Shown in pieces: positions 26,292 to 35,566 of a stretch of 64,000 nt of DNA. Made by a program: the position numbers and the translations under genes. This DNA is from Desulfomonile tiedjei. Its GTDB lineage: Bacteria > Desulfobacterota > Desulfomonilia > Desulfomonilales > Desulfomonilaceae. The DNA is taken from assembly GCA_016218715.1 (NCBI GenBank), contig JACRDG010000053.1, forward strand, positions 124,001-188,000, written 5' to 3'. Numbering within the stretch: position 1 is the first letter of the stretch; each line of letters opens with the position of its first letter. The notes under the pieces were generated by a model that was not told the origin of the DNA, did no database searches, and saw only the letters and a program-made list of their open reading frames with translations.

Positions 26292-26555
26292 TTGTCTGTC
26301 ACACTCATCAATCCATTCGAGGTTCCCGAGGGTAAAGAGGAAGAGGCGTTGGCCTTCTGGGAGAGAGTTGCGGATTACATGAGAAAACAGCCGGGCTTCA
26401 TCTCGACCCAGCTTCACAGGGCGGTTGTGACATGGGCTCGTTTCTCTCTCATCAACGTCGCCGAGTGGCAATCGGCGGCCGACTTCGAGACTGCTGTCAA
26501 CAGCGAAGAGTTCAAGAAGCTGACCGAGCCTTACATGGAGGTATTTCCCCACTAG
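26292..26555 (+). CDS. antibiotic biosynthesis monooxygenase (ABM) domain protein
   Basis: This encodes 87 residues, starting at a TTG with GGGAGG upstream. It is a single ferredoxin-like ABM domain: LINPFEVPEGKEEEALAFWE, QPGFISTQLHRAV and LINVAEWQSAADFETAVNSE are the usual strands and helices. Members include cofactor-free monooxygenases and dimeric proteins of unknown function. A monooxygenase role seems unlikely in an anaerobe. It is a single-gene unit. Confidence 0.8.
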   Translation: MSVTLINPFEVPEGKEEEALAFWERVADYMRKQPGFISTQLHRAVVTWARFSLINVAEWQSAADFETAVNSEEFKKLTEPYMEVFPH

Positions 26556-26965
26556 CCTGGCCTCTATGAAGTGGTACGAACCTAGACAATGAAATCTGTC
26601 CTGCAGGTCTGTCGCGGGAGGGATTAATCTCCGCCCACCGAGGCAATTCATTGTCAAGAGAGTTCTCCCCAGATTACGTCTTCGACAGCAACTCGGCGTG
26701 CTTCAGAGGATAGTCTCAGCCCTCCCCCCTTCACAAGTCTACGCCTACCGGCCCGGTCGTGCGGACCGCGCCATCTCCGAAAGTTGACTCCTACCCCGTC
26801 TTCTCACCGCGTAGGTGACGTAAACGAAGGCACCTGACCTCGCGGTGGATCGGGCGGACCGGGCAAATACCGCTTGACAAACTGTTCAAGAAACTATATA
26901 AGAAACTAGGAAGTTAAATCGTAACCTTCAACTAGTTTATGAACTATAGGTTGCGGAGGCCTTTG
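26556..26965. other. gene-free stretch with promoter
   Basis: This stretch holds the sigma-70-type promoter listed at 26874-26902 and an AT-rich leader before the LysM gene. Nothing else is recognised. Confidence 0.5.
26874..26902 (+). promoter_or_regulatory. sigma-70-type promoter of the LysM gene
   Basis: TTGACA at 26874-26879 and TATAAG at 26897-26902 are separated by exactly 17 bp. They lie about 65 bp before the LysM gene start in an AT-rich stretch that stands out from the GC-rich surroundings. This is the best promoter match I found in the window. Confidence 0.65.
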
Positions 26966-28051
26966 ATGCTGTACAAAAGACTATTGGTTGCGCTTGCGGT
27001 CCTCCTGCCTCTTGTCGTCCCGTGCCTCCACGGAGGCGCCCTGGGCTTCGAGCTGTTCCCCCGTCCTGAGGGACAGTACACGGTCCATCGGGGTGACACA
27101 CTCTACGGTATCGCAGGGTACTACTATACGAATCCGGCTCTCTGGCCCTTTCTGTGGAACCAGAATCCGGCCGTAAAGATCACGGATCGCGGCGGCGCAC
27201 CGGAGAACCAGCCGCTCACTCCTGGGACTAAGATCAACCTCTACCACACGCGCACCCCGTCCGCGATCATGAACGAGACGTACAACCCGCCGAACGGCGT
27301 TCCGGACGATCTGCGGTATTTCGTCACCGAGATTCCCTACAAAGGGATTCCGTATGACAAGAAGTATTTTCGGTACAAGCTGAGCCGGAGACCTACCCGC
27401 CTGTGGGGCTACATTGTCAGTTCTCCGGAGGTGACCAAGACTCGTTACCTCGAGCGGGATCTGGTGTACCTTCGTTTTCGCCCCTCCAAGAAGCAGGCCA
27501 TTCTCGTGGGAGATCGATTAGGCATCTACCGCGACCGTGGCCCCCTGTTCAGCCCGGTCAACCCGAAGCGCCAGGTAGGGTACTTGAGCGAGGTCGTGGG
27601 GGAAGTGGAAATCACGAGTACCGGCCACGAATTGGCCACGGCCATCATCCTGGAAAGCTTCGTTGACATCGGCGTGGGGGACAAGATCTGTCTGTTCGCT
27701 CCCCGGCCCAAGGAGATCGTCCCGACCAAGACTCATCGAATGCTGACGGGAACCATACTCGTGACAGCCAGCAGGGACGACCCCCAAATGACCCACGCCA
27801 ATTACGAGAATGACATTGTCGTCATCGATCGGGGGGAATGCGATGGGATGAAGGAGGGCATTCTCCTGAACATCTATCGCCCGTCTCACCCGGTTGAAGA
27901 CCCCTTCTTCCCCCAACGCCTCAAGCTGCCGGACCGCTTTGTGGGCGAAGGCATGGTTCTCAAAGCGTTCGATAAGACCTCGACGGTGCTGATCAACGCT
28001 ACGAGAGAAGAGGTTTTCCCCGGTGATGTGATCAAGAGCGTCTCCGACTAG
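26966..28051 (+). CDS. exported LysM-domain protein
   Basis: This encodes 361 residues. Start ATG 26966 has GCGGAGG six bases upstream. A Sec signal (LLVALAVLLPLVVPCLHGGA) precedes a LysM domain (YTVHRGDTLYGIAGYYYTN, residues about 37-85), which binds peptidoglycan. The remaining 270 residues are beta-rich with repeated GD-turns (VGDRLGIYRDRGP, VGDKICLFAPRP, PGDVIKSV), as in envelope proteins often annotated 'LysM peptidoglycan-binding'. It is probably periplasmic or outer-membrane associated. A strong promoter precedes it and a long hairpin follows. Confidence 0.85.
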   Translation: MLYKRLLVALAVLLPLVVPCLHGGALGFELFPRPEGQYTVHRGDTLYGIAGYYYTNPALWPFLWNQNPAVKITDRGGAPENQPLTPGTKINLYHTRTPSAIMNETYNPPNGVPDDLRYFVTEIPYKGIPYDKKYFRYKLSRRPTRLWGYIVSSPEVTKTRYLERDLVYLRFRPSKKQAILVGDRLGIYRDRGPLFSPVNPKRQVGYLSEVVGEVEITSTGHELATAIILESFVDIGVGDKICLFAPRPKEIVPTKTHRMLTGTILVTASRDDPQMTHANYENDIVVIDRGECDGMKEGILLNIYRPSHPVEDPFFPQRLKLPDRFVGEGMVLKAFDKTSTVLINATREEVFPGDVIKSVSD

Positions 28052-28084
28052 GACAACTCTCGTTTACGCAAACGAATCGACTCA

Positions 28085-28114
28085 GCAGAGGGAGCTTCAC
28101 GAAGCTCCCTCTGC
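28085..28114. terminator. 14-bp hairpin after the LysM gene
   Basis: The arms 28085-28098 and 28101-28114 are perfect reverse complements (GCAGAGGGAGCTTC pattern). The stop codon of the LysM gene is about 35 bp upstream. No T-run follows, so it may end transcripts poorly or protect the 3' end of the mRNA. Confidence 0.6.
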
Positions 28115-28455
28115 CGTTATCGGGCACGGTAAATCCTCCCACCTCCTACGGTTCCCTCCCTTGCATCATCCTTCGGCGTTTTCCCGTTGACAGGTTGAAC
28201 CGGTTGCTCTACCCTGCGACCGTTTGTGGTCCAGGACGGTCTGATATCGGTTCGTTCGGGAAACGACTGAGATCGGGGGAATATCTTTGTGGGAAAAGGT
28301 TTCTCTTCGATCGCTTTCTTGAAGCCGAATGCAGATGATACCCGGAAACTCCTTGCTGGGCCACTCTCCGGCCGGGCGCTCTTGACCGGTTGTTACGAAT
28401 AGCTGCCCATTCAAGCAGGAAATCCCTTGTTCCCAAGCACGGTGGCCCCAGACCC
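28115..28455. other. gene-free stretch before dprA
   Basis: I see no supported gene. The dprA frame extends back to 28390 but that part has no similarity to the family. Confidence 0.35.
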
Positions 28456-29598
28456 ATGCGGACGCCTGATACGCTTCGATCATGTGATTCCTCACTGTTT
28501 CACTGGCTTGCATTGGAACGGATTCCACGCGTCGGGCCACTGACCATTGCTCGCCTCATCAAGGCTTTCGGCAGGCCCGAAGCAGCCATGCAAGCTGACT
28601 TCGCCCAGATTGTGCGCCTCGCGGGCCTTTCAGAGAAGATCGCTCGTTCGATTGCCGAATTCCAGGTCCCTGCCGACGAGATCCTGAAGGACATGGCAAC
28701 GCTTGAACGCCTCGGCGCCCGCGTGATCACCCGATGGGACTCCGATTACCCGGCTAATCTCCAGCAGATCTATGATCCGCCCGCGATGCTCTTCGTCCGG
28801 GGAGACTTTTGCCCCGAGGACAATCGAGCGGTGGCGGTGGTCGGTTCGCGCAACGCGACCCTCTACGGCCTGGAAATGGCCGAGAGCATCACGCGGGACC
28901 TGATTCGGGCCGAGGTGACCATCGTCAGCGGTTTGGCTCGGGGCGTGGACACTGCAGCGCATAAGACGGCATTGAAACACGGTGGTCGCACTATCGGGGT
29001 CCTGGGATGCGGGCTCGACATCAACTATCCCCGCGAGAATCGCTCGCTCGTGACGGAGATGCTCCGTTCCGGTGCAGTGATCAGCGAGTTTCGGCCACGA
29101 GCCGCGCCGCTTGCGACGAACTTCTACCGCAGGAACAGAATCGTATCCGGCCTGGCCAAAGGGGTGGTGGTGATCGAAGCGAGTCGAACCAGTGGTTCAC
29201 TCATCACTGCCGCGCATGCCTTGGACCAGAACCGTGACGTCTTGGCTGTCCCCGGCAATGTAATGAATTCCCGTTCCAAAGGGCCGCATCATTTGATAAA
29301 GCAGGGAGCGGCCCTCGTGGAGTCCGGGGAAGACGTCGTTCGCGCGTTGTTCGAGTCATCGGCAGGACCGATGCAGCAATCGATCTTCGAGCCGCCGGCG
29401 CCGGAGCGCGACCCGCTCTCGGCCGCTTGGAAGACCGTGTTGGATGCGCTGGACCCCGATCCCGTCCCCATTGACTCCCTCTGCGATACGCTGAAGATGG
29501 ACGCAGGACAGCTCTCGGGAATATTGCTGGAGCTGGAGTTGGAAGGCCTGATCAGGCAACACCCGGGAAAGATGTTCTCTCGTGTTCTGGATCTGTAA
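28456..29598 (+). CDS. dprA: DNA-processing protein DprA
   Basis: This encodes 380 residues. The N-terminal helical domain contains IPRVGPLTIARLIKAFG. The Rossmann-like DprA core follows: VAVVGSRNATLYG, VSGLARGVDTAAHKTAL, FYRRNRIVSGLAKGVVVIEA and SGSLITAAHALDQ. A winged-helix C-terminus (ESLCDTLKMDAGQLSGILLE-like) completes it. DprA binds incoming single-stranded DNA and loads RecA during natural transformation. The dprA-topA order is widely conserved. ATG 28456 is chosen as the point where family similarity begins. Confidence 0.93.
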   Translation: MRTPDTLRSCDSSLFHWLALERIPRVGPLTIARLIKAFGRPEAAMQADFAQIVRLAGLSEKIARSIAEFQVPADEILKDMATLERLGARVITRWDSDYPANLQQIYDPPAMLFVRGDFCPEDNRAVAVVGSRNATLYGLEMAESITRDLIRAEVTIVSGLARGVDTAAHKTALKHGGRTIGVLGCGLDINYPRENRSLVTEMLRSGAVISEFRPRAAPLATNFYRRNRIVSGLAKGVVVIEASRTSGSLITAAHALDQNRDVLAVPGNVMNSRSKGPHHLIKQGAALVESGEDVVRALFESSAGPMQQSIFEPPAPERDPLSAAWKTVLDALDPDPVPIDSLCDTLKMDAGQLSGILLELELEGLIRQHPGKMFSRVLDL

Positions 29599-29672
29599 TG
29601 CAGATCCTTGACTTTCTTGCCACGCACATGAATGTTAAGGGAAGACCTCAAGAGCAGGAAGGATGATACTTT

Positions 29673-31955
29673 ATGGAGAAGGCTCTGGTAGTAGTTGAAT
29701 CACCAGCCAAAGCGAAAACCATCAAGAAGTACCTCGGCCCCGGTTACGAAGTCAAGGCCTCGGTCGGTCACATAAAAGACCTGCCGCAAAAAGAGCTGGG
29801 TGTCAAAGTAGCCGAAGGCTTCGCCCCTGATTATCAGATCATCGAGGGCAAGGAGAAGGTGGTCAAGGAACTGAGCTCTGCGGCTCAGAAGGCCGACTTG
29901 GTTTTCCTAGCAACAGACCCCGACCGGGAAGGGGAAGCCATTGCCTGGCATCTCAACGAGGCCCTGAAAAAGCCGTCTGAGAAGGTCTTCCGGGTGCTGT
30001 TCAACGAGCTGACCGAAAGGACGATCAAAGAGGCGATGAAGAATCCTTCCCGCCTGGACGAGAAGCGGTACAACGCTCAGCAGGCGCGGCGCATCCTCGA
30101 CCGGATCGTCGGATACTTCCTGAGTCCACTCCTCTGGGACAAGGTTCGCTACGGCCTCAGCGCAGGGAGAGTGCAATCGGTCGCATTGAGACTCATCGTC
30201 GATAGACAGAACGAGATCGAGGCTTTCGTCCCCCGGGAGTATTGGACGATTACCGCTCAACTCGAGGCCGGCTCGCCGCCGCCGTTCGAAGCCAAGCTCA
30301 TCGAGGATGACGGCCGCAAACTCGAGATATCTGACGCGCAGGCCGCGGCCGCATTGGCGGCTCGGGTGGGCACGAACCCGTTCAAGGTCGTCGACGTGAA
30401 GCGACGCGAACGAACCCGCAAGCCGTTGCCGCCGTTTATCACCTCGACGCTTCAGCAGGCAGCGTCCCGCAAGCTACGATTTACCGGCAGCCGAACCATG
30501 AGGATCGCCCAGCAACTGTACGAAGGGATCGAACTCGGCGCGGAAGGTGCGGTTGGTCTGATCACCTATATGAGGACGGACTCTCCCCGGATCGCTCCCG
30601 AAGCCCTGGATGCGGTGCGCGGCTGGATCGCGACCACCTATGGAGAGAAGTATCTCCCAACCAAACCGCACGTGTACAAGGGGAGAAAGACAGCTCAGGA
30701 GGCACACGAAGCGATTCGCCCGACGTCCATGAATTTCACTCCCGAAAAGGTCGCTCGCTTTCTGGATAAGGATCAACTCGCTCTGTACACCCTGATTTGG
30801 CAACGTTTTGTGGCGAGCCAAGCTGCGCCGGCTGTTTTCGATCATACGACGGCAACGCTAGAGTGCGGGAAGCTCGTATTCCGAGTATCCGGCTCGGTGA
30901 TGAAATTCGACGGATACACCAGGATATACTCGGAGGGAAAGGAAGACGAGGCCGATGGCTCTAACGGCGACGCGGATGACTCGGAGCGACGCCTGCCGCC
31001 TCTGCACCCGGGAGATGTGCTCCGACTCAGTGCCCTCGTCCCGCGGCAGCATTTCACGCAACCGCGTCCGGCGTTCAATGAAGCATCCCTGATAAAAGAG
31101 CTGGAAGAATCGGGGATCGGACGGCCGTCAACCTATGCGGAAACCGTGGCCACCATTCAGAAGCGTAAGTACGTGGAGCTCCAGGACAAGAAGTTCATCC
31201 CGACGCTCCTGGGCCGGATCATTGCGAAATTGCTGGTGGAGAGCTTCCCGAATCTCGTGAACAAGCGCTTTACCGCTGAAATGGAGTCGTCCCTCGACCT
31301 GATCGAGGAAGGGACCGCTTCGTGGAAGGAGACTCTCCAAGGCTTCTTCGACCCCTTCGAGCTGGACCTGGCACGTGCCAAGAAGCAGATGCGGAACATT
31401 AAGAAAGACGGGCTCGCCACCCCAGAGGCTTGCCCGGCATGCGGACGGCAGCTGCTGATCCGTTCCGGACGATACGGTCTCTTTATGGGGTGCTCCGCGT
31501 ATCCTGCGTGCACGTACACGCGAAAGATCGAAGACCAGGCCACCCCGGCAAAAGAACCAATCCCGACCGATGAAAAATGCCTCGAATGCGGGGCGCAGAT
31601 GGTCATTCGGGAAGGCCGCACCGGGCCGTTCCTCTCGTGTTCGCGCTATCCCGAGTGCAAGGCCGCAAGGCCCATTTCAACAGGGCTGGCCTGTCCGAAA
31701 TGTGGCGAAGGCCAGTTGGCTCAACGCCGGACGAAAAAGCGCAAGATCTTCTATTCGTGCACGCGGTACCCTCAGTGCGATTACCTCATGTGGAACAAAC
31801 CGGTCAGCGGAACCTGCCCCAATCCAGACTGCGATTCGTCGCTCATGGAGGAACACCGGTCCCGGAACGGCAAGACATTTCTGCAATGCCCGAAATGCAA
31901 GGCCAAAGTCACCCCGGCCGAAGACCAGCCTCAGGGTACCGGTGTGGCCGTGTGA
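29673..31955 (+). CDS. topA: DNA topoisomerase I
   Basis: This encodes 760 residues. The TOPRIM domain shows VVVESPAKAKTIKKYLG and ATDPDREGEAIAWHL (acidic metal site). The catalytic tyrosine is Tyr299 in GLITYMRTDSPRIAPEA. ESGIGRPSTYAETVATIQKR is the usual domain-I/III closure. From residue 587 four zinc-ribbon segments follow, each with paired CxxC-type cysteines. The type IA enzyme relaxes negative supercoils. AAGGATG precedes the ATG. It lies 74 bp after dprA. Confidence 0.97.
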   Translation: MEKALVVVESPAKAKTIKKYLGPGYEVKASVGHIKDLPQKELGVKVAEGFAPDYQIIEGKEKVVKELSSAAQKADLVFLATDPDREGEAIAWHLNEALKKPSEKVFRVLFNELTERTIKEAMKNPSRLDEKRYNAQQARRILDRIVGYFLSPLLWDKVRYGLSAGRVQSVALRLIVDRQNEIEAFVPREYWTITAQLEAGSPPPFEAKLIEDDGRKLEISDAQAAAALAARVGTNPFKVVDVKRRERTRKPLPPFITSTLQQAASRKLRFTGSRTMRIAQQLYEGIELGAEGAVGLITYMRTDSPRIAPEALDAVRGWIATTYGEKYLPTKPHVYKGRKTAQEAHEAIRPTSMNFTPEKVARFLDKDQLALYTLIWQRFVASQAAPAVFDHTTATLECGKLVFRVSGSVMKFDGYTRIYSEGKEDEADGSNGDADDSERRLPPLHPGDVLRLSALVPRQHFTQPRPAFNEASLIKELEESGIGRPSTYAETVATIQKRKYVELQDKKFIPTLLGRIIAKLLVESFPNLVNKRFTAEMESSLDLIEEGTASWKETLQGFFDPFELDLARAKKQMRNIKKDGLATPEACPACGRQLLIRSGRYGLFMGCSAYPACTYTRKIEDQATPAKEPIPTDEKCLECGAQMVIREGRTGPFLSCSRYPECKAARPISTGLACPKCGEGQLAQRRTKKRKIFYSCTRYPQCDYLMWNKPVSGTCPNPDCDSSLMEEHRSRNGKTFLQCPKCKAKVTPAEDQPQGTGVAV

Positions 31956-32053
31956 AGCCACTGCAGCGTCGCGAAAGATCCCGAAACCCTCACTCCGCCT
32001 TGCCTTACTGGTGACTTGTGGTCACGAATTGATGTGAGGTCTTCAAACCGCTG

Positions 32054-32446
32054 CTAGGGCTCCCAAGAGGGCCTGCTCGACACAGGAGGCGCTGGCGGGA
32101 TCTGTCCGAGCTTCACCGCATCGAAGGGGTTCGACGCTCCAGGTGCAGCCGCCGGGACCGCTCTGGCGTCCGAGTCAGACCCTTCCCTGTATCGCTGAAT
32201 GTACGCGTCGGCAGCGTCGAAAGGATAGCTGATGAGCTTGCCCAGCGCCCAGAATACGTAGAGCTGGTCAGCTGCGGTGGGTTGCCCGTTTGCGGTCGCG
32301 GGACGGGCCTGCTGAACCGCTTGGGCATCGATTTCAGCCGCGCGCTTGGCGGGAACGAGGTTCCTGCGCTGATCCTCGGCCTGGCTCGAAAGGACGGCGC
32401 ACAGCGTCACAGTGATGGTAACAAAGAACAGAAGCCATCTAGACAC
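32054..32446 (-). CDS. small exported protein
   Basis: This encodes 130 residues. GTG 32446 is preferred over GTG 32455 because GGGGAGG then lies at normal spacing. A Sec signal (WLLFFVTITVTLCAVLSSQA) is followed by an Ala/Gln-rich stretch, a short hydrophobic segment (LYVFWALGKLISYPFDAADA) and a proline-rich end. I recognise no family. It is convergent with topA. Confidence 0.6.
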   Translation of the reverse strand: MSRWLLFFVTITVTLCAVLSSQAEDQRRNLVPAKRAAEIDAQAVQQARPATANGQPTAADQLYVFWALGKLISYPFDAADAYIQRYREGSDSDARAVPAAAPGASNPFDAVKLGQIPPAPPVSSRPSWEP

Positions 32447-32766
32447 GACAAACACCTCCCCAACTCATGTGCGCCCCCTCTATCACATCTTTCGGGAAAA
32501 TCCAGCTTTTTTTGAGGCGGCCGAAAACCATTCACTTACGCCGGGCACGTGAGAGCTTAACCCAGAGTATCGTGAAGGAGAGTTCCTTGTCCGTCATTCC
32601 GGCGGAGGCCAGAATCCAGTCTTGCGTTTCACTGAAGTCGTCATATCCCGGACCTCGGCCTTCGCCGGGGTGACGACGTGGGGCCGCCGGCTTGTGGATG
32701 CCTCGACAGCGCCTGACTCTTGCCTTGGACAACTGAATGCTTCGGGTGAAGGCGATCCGGCTTGGC
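32447..32766. other. gene-free stretch
   Basis: This stretch holds the inverted-repeat relic at 32593-32674, the upstream region of the small exported-protein gene at its left side and the 3' flank of the LysR gene. No gene is seen. Confidence 0.4.
32593..32674. repeat. inverted repeat of the CGTCATTCC type
   Basis: Arms at 32593-32610 (GTCATTCCGGCGGAGGCC) and 32657-32674 pair at about 15 of 18 positions. The sequence resembles the dispersed CGTCATTCC/GGAATCCAG repeats found in many proteobacterial genomes. It sits at the 3' side of the LysR gene. Confidence 0.55.
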
Positions 32767-33705
32767 TCAGGAGCGATCTCCTCCGGGTACGAATTGCAGT
32801 TCACTCGGTTTGAGCACGCCGATCTCGGGCGGTTTTCTGGCAATCTTGATGAAGTAGCGCATCGGAACGGAAAGGGGTTCGTCCCGCAGGGTCACGATGT
32901 CCGCGTGGAACGTGATGTTCCCCTCTGCAAGATGCACCTGCTTCAAGACTCCTGCTGCCAGCTCACGATCGACGTCGTGGGACAAGATAAAGGAGACCCC
33001 CATCCTGCGCTCGATGTAGGCCAGAATAAAACTGAGGCTTTCCGATTCCACCACGACCGAAGGAGTGACTGCATGGTACGTCAGTTTCTTCATGATGGCA
33101 TCGCGGGAGCCCGAGCCCTGTTCTCGTATGATGAGCGATTCTCCGTCCAATTCTTTCACGGACACCGCCCCGCCGAGAGCAAGCGGGTGGTCCGGCCGCG
33201 TCACGAGGATAAACTCGGCTTTGGCAAACGGAATGGCCCTGAGTCCCGAGTCGTACGCGGTCCGCGCCACCACCACGAGGTCTTCGCGTCTGCTGCGCAG
33301 CCTCGCGATGAGATCCGCAGAGTTGCCCTCGCTGAGCCGCACCTGGATCCTTGGGAATTTCTTCTGGAACTGAGCCAGGAGGTCGGGCATGAGAGAGCGC
33401 GCGTAGGCTTTGGTGCTCCCTATTCTGAGCCGCTCCTGATGGGTCTTCCGGGCCTTGTCGAGGAGACCCTCGATCTGCTCGACCCGGCAAAAGATCCTCT
33501 TGCTCAGGAGAAAGAGCGAGTCCCCCACATCGGTCAGTTTGTACTGATTCCCCGCCCGGAAGAACAGCTTGACCCCGCATTCCGCCTCGAAACTCCGCAA
33601 CTGCTGCGACACGGCCGGTTGCGAAACGTTCAGGTGATTCGCGGTCAGGCTCATGCTGCCCAGGCGACAGAAATAATGGAAGGTTTCGAGATGCTTCAGG
33701 TTCAT
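32767..33705 (-). CDS. LysR-type transcriptional regulator
   Basis: This encodes 312 residues. The winged helix-turn-helix is clear at the N-terminus (TFHYFCRLGSMSLTANHLNV then SQPAVSQQLRSFEAECGVKL). The effector-binding domain follows (LRIGSTKAYARSLMPDLLAQ). It is transcribed away from the ubiX-pps-ubiD cluster with a 554-bp gap between them. This is the standard arrangement for a LysR protein that controls its divergent neighbours in response to a pathway substrate. A phenolic or CoA-thioester ligand is an inference. Confidence 0.92.
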   Translation of the reverse strand: MNLKHLETFHYFCRLGSMSLTANHLNVSQPAVSQQLRSFEAECGVKLFFRAGNQYKLTDVGDSLFLLSKRIFCRVEQIEGLLDKARKTHQERLRIGSTKAYARSLMPDLLAQFQKKFPRIQVRLSEGNSADLIARLRSRREDLVVVARTAYDSGLRAIPFAKAEFILVTRPDHPLALGGAVSVKELDGESLIIREQGSGSRDAIMKKLTYHAVTPSVVVESESLSFILAYIERRMGVSFILSHDVDRELAAGVLKQVHLAEGNITFHADIVTLRDEPLSVPMRYFIKIARKPPEIGVLKPSELQFVPGGDRS

Positions 33706-34259
33706 AGAGTGACCCGACCGCCGAGAATGAAGTCAATTTCGGCATTGTCTGAGAAACTTTGGCGAGCAATGCCGCGCGCTGAGCGCCGGTCTCAATGAGG
33801 TTCAGCATACCACACTATAAGGCAAACTAATACAGGTATAATTTTTTGTGACTTGACTTCCTTCCTTACCTCCCGGAGAATCTTTCCAGATCAAGATACG
33901 ATGCTCCTTCTGGAGCGTTGCCCCTTGATCGTCGCATCTCCTTTCTTGATAACGTTCGTCGTTCTTTTCCGGCCGGCCCGATCGGGGGCGCCGGTCGCTG
34001 GGGCATAGGCGAGACGGTGGACACGTTCAGGTAATAACCAGCCTTTTGAGCACAGCAGCATTCGGATGGATGATCGGAGAATCAGGTCTTTGTACGTTCA
34101 TCCGCCTGAAAGTATAACCAGAGAGGCGCAGGGGTTCAAGCCGTTCGAAGTCGGGTAGTCCGAGCCCGTGGGGGTCGTCAGACTTCGACCGGGAGCGTAA
34201 GTCTTCAGGCTTCCGGTGAAGTTCGATCTCGGGCCTTCTCCACGGAGAAAGTTGTTCTC
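33706..34259. promoter_or_regulatory. divergent control region of the phenol cluster
   Basis: This 554-bp gene-free stretch lies between the leftward LysR gene and rightward ubiX. An AT-rich part at 33800-33860 near the LysR start is a likely promoter and LysR-binding area. I could not define a single T-N11-A box with confidence, and I see no other gene. Confidence 0.45.
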
Positions 34260-34823
34260 GTGAAAAGGATCATTGTCGGCATAAGCGGAGCCAGCGGTAC
34301 CATCTACGGCATTCGTCTCCTGGAAGTCCTCAAAGAGACCGAAGGGGTCGAGTCGCATCTTATCCTCAGCCGCGGGGCCAGGATCGCGATGCAGCACGAG
34401 ACCTCCCGGACTCCCGATGAGGTAGAAGCGCTCGCGGATCACGTCCATGCCCCGGAGAATCTGGCCGCTGCCGTATCCAGCGGATCGTTTCGCATTGAAG
34501 GCATGATCGTCGCTCCTTGTTCCATGAAGAGCTTGTCGATGATCGCCAACTCCCTCAATGACAACCTCCTCATCCGCGCGGCGGACGTCACGCTCAAGGA
34601 GAGGCGCAAGCTCGTGCTCATACCGAGGGAAACGCCCCTCCATCTGGGACATCTCCGCCACATGATTGCAGTCACCGAGATGGGCGGGGTCATTCTCCCG
34701 CCGGTCCCCTCGTTCTACCACCAGCCGAGAAGCATAGAGGACATCATCGACCAGACCATTGGCAAGGCATTGGACCAGTTGGGGGTCGACCACCAACTTT
34801 TTCGGCGCTGGGGCGGCGGATGA
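34260..34823 (+). CDS. ubiX: flavin prenyltransferase UbiX
   Basis: This encodes 187 residues from a GTG. The FMN-binding start IIVGISGASGTIYGIRLLEV, the middle MIVAPCSMKSLSMIANSLND and LIPRETPLHLGHLRHMIAVT are diagnostic. UbiX joins a dimethylallyl group to FMN, producing the prenylated FMN cofactor of UbiD enzymes. A UbiD gene lies 4 kb downstream in the same direction, so this copy probably serves the phenol pathway. It is the first gene of the rightward cluster. Confidence 0.95.
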   Translation: MKRIIVGISGASGTIYGIRLLEVLKETEGVESHLILSRGARIAMQHETSRTPDEVEALADHVHAPENLAAAVSSGSFRIEGMIVAPCSMKSLSMIANSLNDNLLIRAADVTLKERRKLVLIPRETPLHLGHLRHMIAVTEMGGVILPPVPSFYHQPRSIEDIIDQTIGKALDQLGVDHQLFRRWGGG

Positions 34824-35332
34824 CCCGGGAAGAGCTGGAAGAGATCGTGATTCGCTTCATGGACAGGTTCACGACCATGACGCTGGCATGTTGTGTCGCG
34901 AAGACTCCGTGGACTGCAGCGGTCTACTACGCGAGACAGGGTTACGACCTGATTTTCTTTTCCTCACCCCGGTCGCGGCATGCGATGGCATTTGCGTCGA
35001 ATCCCGCGGCTGCGGCAGCAATACACGGCGATTATAGACTCTGGCAAGAAATCAAAGGTCTTCAGATGCAAGGCCGCGTGCAACCGATCACATCGCCTCT
35101 GGCATTAGCCAAGGCCACAGCAACGTACCTGAGGAAGTACCCTTTTGTTCGCGAGTTCCTATCCGATCCGGCTTCGCTATCTCCCACTGTGGTGAAGAAG
35201 ATGGCCAAGGTCTCCTTGTACGTCTTTCGACCGGACAGCGTCTGGTACGTGGATAACGAAGCAGGATTCGGAACGAGATGGAAGCTGGACATCGAGGATG
35301 GCGCGGTCGTGGGAGACCCTGTCCTGGCGTGA
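34820..35332 (+). CDS. pyridoxamine 5'-phosphate oxidase-like flavin protein
   Basis: This encodes 170 residues. The ATG overlaps the ubiX stop (ATGA), so the two are translationally coupled. MTLACCVAKTPWTAAVYYAR followed by DLIFFSSPRSRHAMAFASNP fits the split-barrel flavin fold of PNPOx-like proteins. LQMQGRVQPIT is the next strand. Such proteins reduce or bind flavins, haem or F420. The coupling to ubiX suggests a role in prenyl-FMN supply or maturation, which is inference. Confidence 0.8.
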   Translation: MTREELEEIVIRFMDRFTTMTLACCVAKTPWTAAVYYARQGYDLIFFSSPRSRHAMAFASNPAAAAAIHGDYRLWQEIKGLQMQGRVQPITSPLALAKATATYLRKYPFVREFLSDPASLSPTVVKKMAKVSLYVFRPDSVWYVDNEAGFGTRWKLDIEDGAVVGDPVLA

Positions 35333-35566
35333 CGTCGGCCCGGACCGGAACCTGTCGTGCCTTCGCCCCGATGGACTTCTCATGAGGCAAGCAGCACTTG
35401 TTCCCCAAGGTCGGCACCGACCGGGTACGTGGAGGATTGGCCTCCACAGGGGAGCGAGCAGTGGGTCGCTGGTGAGGTTCTTGAATCCGCGGAAGCCGGG
35501 GCTTCTCGGAATCGGGGACGGTAGCCTGCTCTACTTCGGCACAACAACCAGGAGGAGGTAGGAGAG

